Assembly (NCBI GenBank): GCA_031264785.1
Contig: JAISDN010000040.1
Coordinates: 1-10,465, forward strand
DNA: 10,465 bases
From: Candidatus Nomurabacteria bacterium
GTDB taxonomy: Bacteria; Patescibacteriota; Saccharimonadia; Saccharimonadales; Saccharimonadaceae
Direction: 5' to 3'
Each line of letters starts with the position of its first letter. Position 1 is the stretch's first letter. Positions 6,830 to 10,465 of this stretch are shown here, one piece after another. Below the pieces are notes generated by a model that had not been told where the DNA came from, made no database searches, and worked only from the letters and a program-made list of their open reading frames with translations. A program made the position numbers and the translations under genes.

Positions 6830-8570
6830 TTTCCACCTCCGCCCGATACTCGTCGGCACTCAGCTGACTCTTAGCAATTTCCTGATAAACCCGACACTCC
6901 CGAATCAAATCGCGGTGCCGGCCCTCACCCACAATCCGCCCGTTATCCAGCACAATCACCTTGTCGGCTTGCTTAATTGTGCCAATCCGCTGCGCCACAA
7001 TCAGCACTGTGGCCGCGCCGGTTTCCTTTTTCAAAGCCGCCCGCAAATTGCGATCAGTCCGAAAATCCAGCGCCGAAAAACTATCATCAAACACATAAAT
7101 CTCCGGATTCTTGGCAATCGCCCGCGCAATCGACAACCGCTGCTTCTGCCCACCCGACACATTACTGCCGCCCTGCGCAATTTCCGAATCGACGCCCTTT
7201 GGCAGCTTGTGCACAAACTCATAAGCCTGCGCCGTCCGAATGGCCTTTTGAATCTGCCGGGCATCAGCTTTTTTCAGCCCATAAGCCACATTACTCTTAA
7301 CCGTGCCCGAAAACAGCACGCCCTTTTGTGGCACAAAACCAATCCGATCCACCAAATCGCTCTCGGCCATTTGGCGCACATCCACGCCGTCCACCAGCAC
7401 TTGGCCGGACGTCGTATCATAAAAACGCGGGATCAAATTAACCAGCGTTGACTTGCCGCTGCCGGTCGAACCAATAAACGCCACCGTCTGGCCGGCCCGC
7501 GCCTTAAAAGAAATGTTTCGGAGAACCGGCTCTTCCGCGCCCGGATAAGAAAAACTAACATCCCGAAATTCCACTTCACCACGCACCCCAGCCGCTGGTT
7601 TCTCCGCCTTAGCCGTCGGCAAAATCGACAGCTTGGTTTGCAAAACTTGATTGATTCGCCGCCACGACACCATCGCGCGCGGCACCATCACAAAGGCCAT
7701 CGCTAGGAACATAAAGCTCATAATCACCTGCATAGCGTATTGCATAAAGGCCATCAAATTGCCAATCTCAATCGCGCCGGAATCAATATAACTAGCGCCC
7801 AGCCAAATCACGGCCAAAGTCGTGGCGTTAAAAATCAGCTGCACCACCGGAAACAGCGTTATCATCACCCGAAACACAAACAAATTGGTCTTATAGGTGT
7901 CAGCATTAACAGCCTCAAACTTTTGCTCTTCATAAGCCTCATTATTAAAAGCCCGCACCACCCGCAGACCAGTCAGATTTTCGCGCGCCACTTGATTTAG
8001 CTTGTCGGTCAAAGTCTGCAGCAGCTTAAACTTCGGCAGGGCCAAAACCATCAGCACCAAAATCACCGCCAGCAACACACCAACCGCCAAAGCAATCAGC
8101 CAAGCCATATCGGCCGCCGTTTGAAAAGCCATCATCACCGCGCCGATGCCCATAATAGGCGCCATCAAACTCATCCGCAACACCAAAATCGTGACTTGCT
8201 GAACTTGGTTAATGTCATTGGTGGAACGCGTAATCAGCGAACTAGTCGAAAACTTATTGATTTCGTTGGGACTAAAACTAACCACTTTGGCAAAAATATC
8301 CTGACGGACTTTGGCGGCAATTTGGGCGCCAATCCGAGCCGCAAAAAATCCAGCAATCAGCGTCGCCACCGCCCCAATCGCCGTCACGCCGAGCATCAGC
8401 AAACCTTCACTATAAATAAAATCTTGGTCGCCGGCCACAATACCCTGATTAACAATGTTGCTCATCATATTGGGCAGCTGCAAACTACTCCAAACCTGCG
8501 CAAACAGCGCCAGCAAAAGCAGGACCACTTGCCACCAATAGCGGCCGAGATATTTCAAATAACTAATCAC
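6822..8570 (-). CDS. Heterodimeric ABC exporter subunit with degenerate ATP site (permease-ATPase fusion)
   Basis: A 582-residue half-exporter with six membrane segments in residues 12-300 and an ATPase domain from about 330. Walker A is GSTGSGKST (367-375), the Q-loop Gln is 415 and the signature VSGGQ (471-475) is canonical. The Walker B Asp495 is followed by Asp496 instead of Glu, and the switch position is Gln527 (VAQRI) instead of His. This Asp/Gln combination is typical of the non-hydrolysing partner in LmrC/TM287-like heterodimers, so its intact signature should complete the partner's active site. The start is GTG 8570, overlapping the regulator's stop by 8 nt; only a weak AAGGG lies upstream, so translation is probably coupled. 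The N-terminus (ISYLKYLGRYWW) matches the elbow helix usual for the family. Substrate cannot be told from sequence. Confidence 0.95.
   Translation of the reverse strand: MISYLKYLGRYWWQVVLLLLALFAQVWSSLQLPNMMSNIVNQGIVAGDQDFIYSEGLLMLGVTAIGAVATLIAGFFAARIGAQIAAKVRQDIFAKVVSFSPNEINKFSTSSLITRSTNDINQVQQVTILVLRMSLMAPIMGIGAVMMAFQTAADMAWLIALAVGVLLAVILVLMVLALPKFKLLQTLTDKLNQVARENLTGLRVVRAFNNEAYEEQKFEAVNADTYKTNLFVFRVMITLFPVVQLIFNATTLAVIWLGASYIDSGAIEIGNLMAFMQYAMQVIMSFMFLAMAFVMVPRAMVSWRRINQVLQTKLSILPTAKAEKPAAGVRGEVEFRDVSFSYPGAEEPVLRNISFKARAGQTVAFIGSTGSGKSTLVNLIPRFYDTTSGQVLVDGVDVRQMAESDLVDRIGFVPQKGVLFSGTVKSNVAYGLKKADARQIQKAIRTAQAYEFVHKLPKGVDSEIAQGGSNVSGGQKQRLSIARAIAKNPEIYVFDDSFSALDFRTDRNLRAALKKETGAATVLIVAQRIGTIKQADKVIVLDNGRIVGEGRHRDLIRECRVYQEIAKSQLSADEYRAEVENG
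6835..6840 (-). promoter_or_regulatory. Strong Shine-Dalgarno site for the second ABC gene
   Basis: The minus strand reads GGAGGT, 5 nt before ATG 6829, lying inside the last codons of the upstream ABC gene. It fixes the start at 6829 and should support efficient, coupled translation. Confidence 0.85.
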
Positions 8571-8838
8571 CGAGTTTGCCCTTACCGAAAAGCTTTCTAC
8601 TGTTTTTTACCATTTCGGCCATCATATCGTGATGCTTGGACATATGTTCAATGTGGCGCTCAAAGGCTTCATAATTCATAACGATGACCATTTTTTCTTG
8701 GGTGAATCCGGCCACCACCACTTTTTCGCCCGGCGTAAAATTCAAAGCTCGGCGGGCTTCGGCTGGAATCACCAGCTGGCCTTTTGTGCCAATCTTACCG
8801 ATGCCATAAATCTCAAATTTTTCTGCAAAATCTTTCAT
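8563..8838 (-). CDS. AbrB/MazE/SpoVT-type DNA-binding regulator
   Basis: A 91-residue protein with one swapped-hairpin AbrB domain at about residues 12-56, recognised from GKIGTKGQLVIPAEARRAL followed by PGEKVVV. Such proteins dimerise and bind palindromic DNA, or act as antitoxins; no toxin gene is adjacent. The rest (57-91) is probably helical and rich in His and Met (His62, 65, 69, 70; Met66, 72, 73, 76), then basic. It is the first gene of the operon with two ABC exporter subunits, overlapping the next gene by 8 nt, so it probably controls that operon. A perfect 18-bp palindrome touches its ATG, suggesting autoregulation. No Shine-Dalgarno precedes ATG 8838, and the predicted transcription start lies within a few bases of it. 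The ligand, if any, is unknown. Confidence 0.93.
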   Translation of the reverse strand: MKDFAEKFEIYGIGKIGTKGQLVIPAEARRALNFTPGEKVVVAGFTQEKMVIVMNYEAFERHIEHMSKHHDMMAEMVKNSRKLFGKGKLGD

Positions 8839-8856
8839 TGTATAACATGTTATACA
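8839..8856. promoter_or_regulatory. Operator candidate: perfect 18-bp palindrome
   Basis: TGTATAACATGTTATACA equals its own reverse complement over all 18 bases. It ends one base before the regulator's ATG and covers the probable -10 and transcription start. The half-site GTTATACA (8849-8856) recurs in direct orientation at 8858-8865, 9 bp away, and a further 10-bp palindrome, ATACATGTAT, lies at 8861-8870 between the promoter boxes. The likely ligand is the AbrB-type protein encoded next to it; that is inference. Confidence 0.7.
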
Positions 8857-8875
8857 AGTTATACATGTATGTCAA
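8847..8875 (-). promoter_or_regulatory. Promoter of the regulator-exporter operon
   Basis: The minus strand has a perfect TTGACA -35 (8870-8875). The -10 is either TATAAC (8849-8854, 15-nt spacer) or TAACAT (8847-8852, 17-nt spacer). Both put the transcription start about 2-5 nt before ATG 8838, so the mRNA would be leaderless or nearly so. The palindromic operator overlaps the -10. Confidence 0.65.
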
Positions 8876-8878
8876 GCA

Positions 8879-8908
8879 AAAAATCCCGACTTTTTGGTCG
8901 GGATTTTT
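8879..8908. terminator. Bidirectional rho-independent terminator
   Basis: A 12-bp stem (8879-8890 with 8897-8908), with core ATCCCGAC/GTCGGGAT, encloses a 6-nt loop and is flanked by A runs on one side and T runs on the other. It works in either direction; its expected role is to end the leftward transcript of the surface-protein gene just before the operon's -35 box. Confidence 0.9.
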
Positions 8909-8926
8909 CCACAAACAATGTCGTCG

Positions 8927-8945
8927 TTCCGGACTTGACCCGGAA
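8927..8945. repeat. REP-like palindrome downstream of surface-protein gene
   Basis: TTCCGG and CCGGAA form a perfect 6-bp stem around ACTTGAC, extendable by a G-T pair. There is no T run, so it is not itself a terminator. It resembles from memory the dispersed intergenic palindromes with GTCATTCCGG...CCGGAATC ends in many bacteria. Only one copy is in this window, so its being a repeat is inference. Confidence 0.4.
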
Positions 8946-8954
8946 TCTAGACAA

Positions 8955-10463
8955 TTACTTTTCCGTTGCAAACTTGCGTGTTACCACCACAGCCGAACCC
9001 AGCAAAACTAAGCTAGCTAGAGTTATCAACCAAGCATTATCATTGGCTAATTGCATACCAGTCGATGGTGCAGTCAGCTCGTCAACGACCTCGCTAATAG
9101 GCTGTTCTCCGCCATTGTCTATGATAACTGCCGCAGCCGGTTTAACCAACTTAACCCAAGTCTCCGAATCGGCCGTTGCCAAAACCCGGTGCAGACCGCC
9201 AAAAGTAATGTCGCCAACTGTGTAGCCGCCAGTCAAACCAAGTTGATTGTTTAGGTTTGCGACAGCTGCCTGAATTCGATTGTTCAGCAAGTTGTTAAGA
9301 TTGACTGTGCCAATGTAAGGCAGATCGATTTTCAGTTCGTCAAAGTCCAGTAGCGGCACGGCGATTTCCGGAATTGTAAAGCCTTCCAATGTTAAGGCCG
9401 GCAGGTCGAAATCTAAGGTGAATTGGTGATTCAGCGTGATTTCGCTGCAAGCATTCAGGCTAGCAAGCGTGCAGCTATTTACTCCATCAAATATCGAAGC
9501 TGGCAAAGTCAGTGCGTAATTATTTTCAAACAACGCTTTATTTTTACCATTGATAGCATCTACTATGTCGCCAATGGTGTAGCTTTCGGTCGAAGAGCCC
9601 GTCGCGCCGCTAGCGAGGTGAGTGGTGGTGGCGGTCAAGGTCAAGCCGCTGTCCAACGTCAAAATCTTGTTCCAAGTTTGGTCGGCCCATTCGGCGACTT
9701 TGTCAGCATAGGCCTCAATCTCGGCGATGGCATCTCTGATGTAATCTTTGGCGCGGGCGATATATTCGTCGACATAAGCTTTGACTTCGGCCCGCAGGTT
9801 GTCGATTTGGGTTTTGATTTGAGCGATGGCTTGGTCAAAGGCCGCTTCGGCGGCGGTTTTGGCAATTCCGGCCTCAGCTTCGGCTGGGGCGCGAACTAGC
9901 AAGTCAGCGTAAGCTCGGGCCAAACCGCTAAAGTCAGCTGGGTCGCCCGGATCAACTGGCGCGGCGGCGTTAACTGCAGTTACGAAACCAGCCAGCGCGT
10001 TGGTGGCGGAAGTTGCAGCAGTGTTAGCAGCTGAAACGGCGACGTTATAAACTCCGTCGGCAACCGATTTTAGGTCGTTTTTATAATTATTCAGACCAAC
10101 AAGATTACAAGCAAATCTTTCAACGCCAGTCGATAATTGGTTACAATTAGATATACCATCAGCGTAATTATAAGCAGCATCTTTCACACCCTGCGCAGCA
10201 TCGATTGCGGCTTGACGTGCATCCTCAATATCACCAGTAATATCCGCAGAATTATCAACCAAATCGCGCACTGTGTAACCGCTCAGATATGGCGCCAAAG
10301 CCGCCGGCACAGTTACGCCCGACAGGCTAATCAACGGCGAATCTAGGAAATCATCGTAGTCGCTGTATTGGCCGTTTAATTCCGCCAACTTGTCATTATA
10401 AACTGTGTCCCACTCGTCTTGGTCGAAAACTTGATTAAAAGTATAGTCGTAGGCCAGTTGACC
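8955..10463 (-). CDS. Wall-anchored surface protein with helical region and PSTG sorting signal, N-terminus outside window
   Basis: The frame is open to the window edge, so the start is missing and 502 C-terminal residues are visible (numbered from 10463). Residues about 75-265 are Ala-rich and probably helical, with a charged coiled-coil-like stretch at about 212-261. Residues 270-450 are richer in Thr, Leu and Asn and look beta-rich. A short motif YT[VI]xD[IL] appears three times (about 63, 294 and 413). Cys107/119 and Cys331/339 could form disulfides. The C-terminus has APSTG (465-469), a hydrophobic span (about 477-494) and an Arg-Lys tail, a sortase-type anchor in which Ala replaces the usual Leu of LPxTG. 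An adhesive or stalk role is guesswork; I do not recognise the family. A leading TTG at 10388 is not the start, since the frame continues upstream with similar composition. Confidence 0.85.
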   Translation of the reverse strand, partial: GQLAYDYTFNQVFDQDEWDTVYNDKLAELNGQYSDYDDFLDSPLISLSGVTVPAALAPYLSGYTVRDLVDNSADITGDIEDARQAAIDAAQGVKDAAYNYADGISNCNQLSTGVERFACNLVGLNNYKNDLKSVADGVYNVAVSAANTAATSATNALAGFVTAVNAAAPVDPGDPADFSGLARAYADLLVRAPAEAEAGIAKTAAEAAFDQAIAQIKTQIDNLRAEVKAYVDEYIARAKDYIRDAIAEIEAYADKVAEWADQTWNKILTLDSGLTLTATTTHLASGATGSSTESYTIGDIVDAINGKNKALFENNYALTLPASIFDGVNSCTLASLNACSEITLNHQFTLDFDLPALTLEGFTIPEIAVPLLDFDELKIDLPYIGTVNLNNLLNNRIQAAVANLNNQLGLTGGYTVGDITFGGLHRVLATADSETWVKLVKPAAAVIIDNGGEQPISEVVDELTAPSTGMQLANDNAWLITLASLVLLGSAVVVTRKFATEK

Positions 10464-10465
10464 AA

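Noticed and set aside
6830..6859. Longer N-terminus (10 extra residues) for the second ABC gene
   Set aside because: The extension would pass through the GGAGGT ribosome site and enlarge the overlap to 38 nt; ATG 6829 has ideal spacing.
4883..6874. 663-codon open frame on the plus strand opposite the second ABC gene
   Set aside because: Its product is His/Arg/Gln/Asn-rich with no recognisable domain. The opposite strand encodes a full ABC exporter with all motifs, so it is an antisense artefact of codon choice.
6609..8681. Plus-strand frames of 280 and 186 codons opposite the first ABC gene and regulator
   Set aside because: Low-complexity His/Asn/Arg-rich products and no ribosome sites; shadows of the minus-strand operon.
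8563..8838. Toxin-antitoxin module based on the MazE-like fold
   Set aside because: No small toxin gene accompanies it; the neighbours are ABC exporters, so a transcriptional regulator is the better reading.
8878..8945. CRISPR-like or riboswitch reading of the two hairpins
   Set aside because: The hairpins differ in sequence, are not repeated, and one is a standard terminator; there is no ligand-binding architecture.

Overview
All genes in this window read leftward (minus strand). In transcription order, from high to low coordinate, they are: the C-terminal part of a cell-surface protein (8955-10463, start outside the window); a palindrome and a rho-independent terminator; a three-gene operon of an AbrB/MazE-type regulator (8563-8838) and two half-size ABC exporters (6822-8570 and 4835-6829); a tRNA-Pro(CGG) gene with its own terminator; an AT-rich promoter region; and the first 1506 codons of a giant secreted protein (3-4520) whose end lies beyond position 1. 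There are no rRNA genes, CRISPR arrays, transposases or integrases.

The organism is most likely a Gram-positive-type bacterium with sortase-style surface anchoring. My best guess is Candidatus Saccharibacteria (TM7, Patescibacteria), with a low-to-mid GC actinobacterium as the alternative. The reasons are the very large modular secreted protein, the degenerate (A)PSTG sorting signal on the other surface protein, the regulator-plus-exporter-pair operon, roughly balanced base composition and standard genetic code use (no in-frame TGA). This is inferred from style, not from a phylogenetic marker.

The regulator and exporters form a tightly coupled unit: both gene junctions overlap by exactly 8 nt. 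The two ABC proteins carry complementary defects. The first lacks the catalytic Glu and switch His, and the second lacks a canonical signature motif, so together they should make a heterodimeric exporter with one consensus and one degenerate ATP site. A perfect 18-bp palindrome abuts the regulator's ATG and overlaps the probable -10 and transcription start. This suggests autorepression of the operon and a nearly leaderless mRNA.

The two surface proteins are not obviously linked to the exporter by function. The giant one has a signal peptide and five or six Ig-like modules marked by recurring GP[YF], PGxYxW and WxSxFGxPxE...FQP motifs, as expected of an adhesin or fibrous cell-surface protein. 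The other has an Ala-rich helical region, a beta-rich part and a C-terminal wall-anchor signal.
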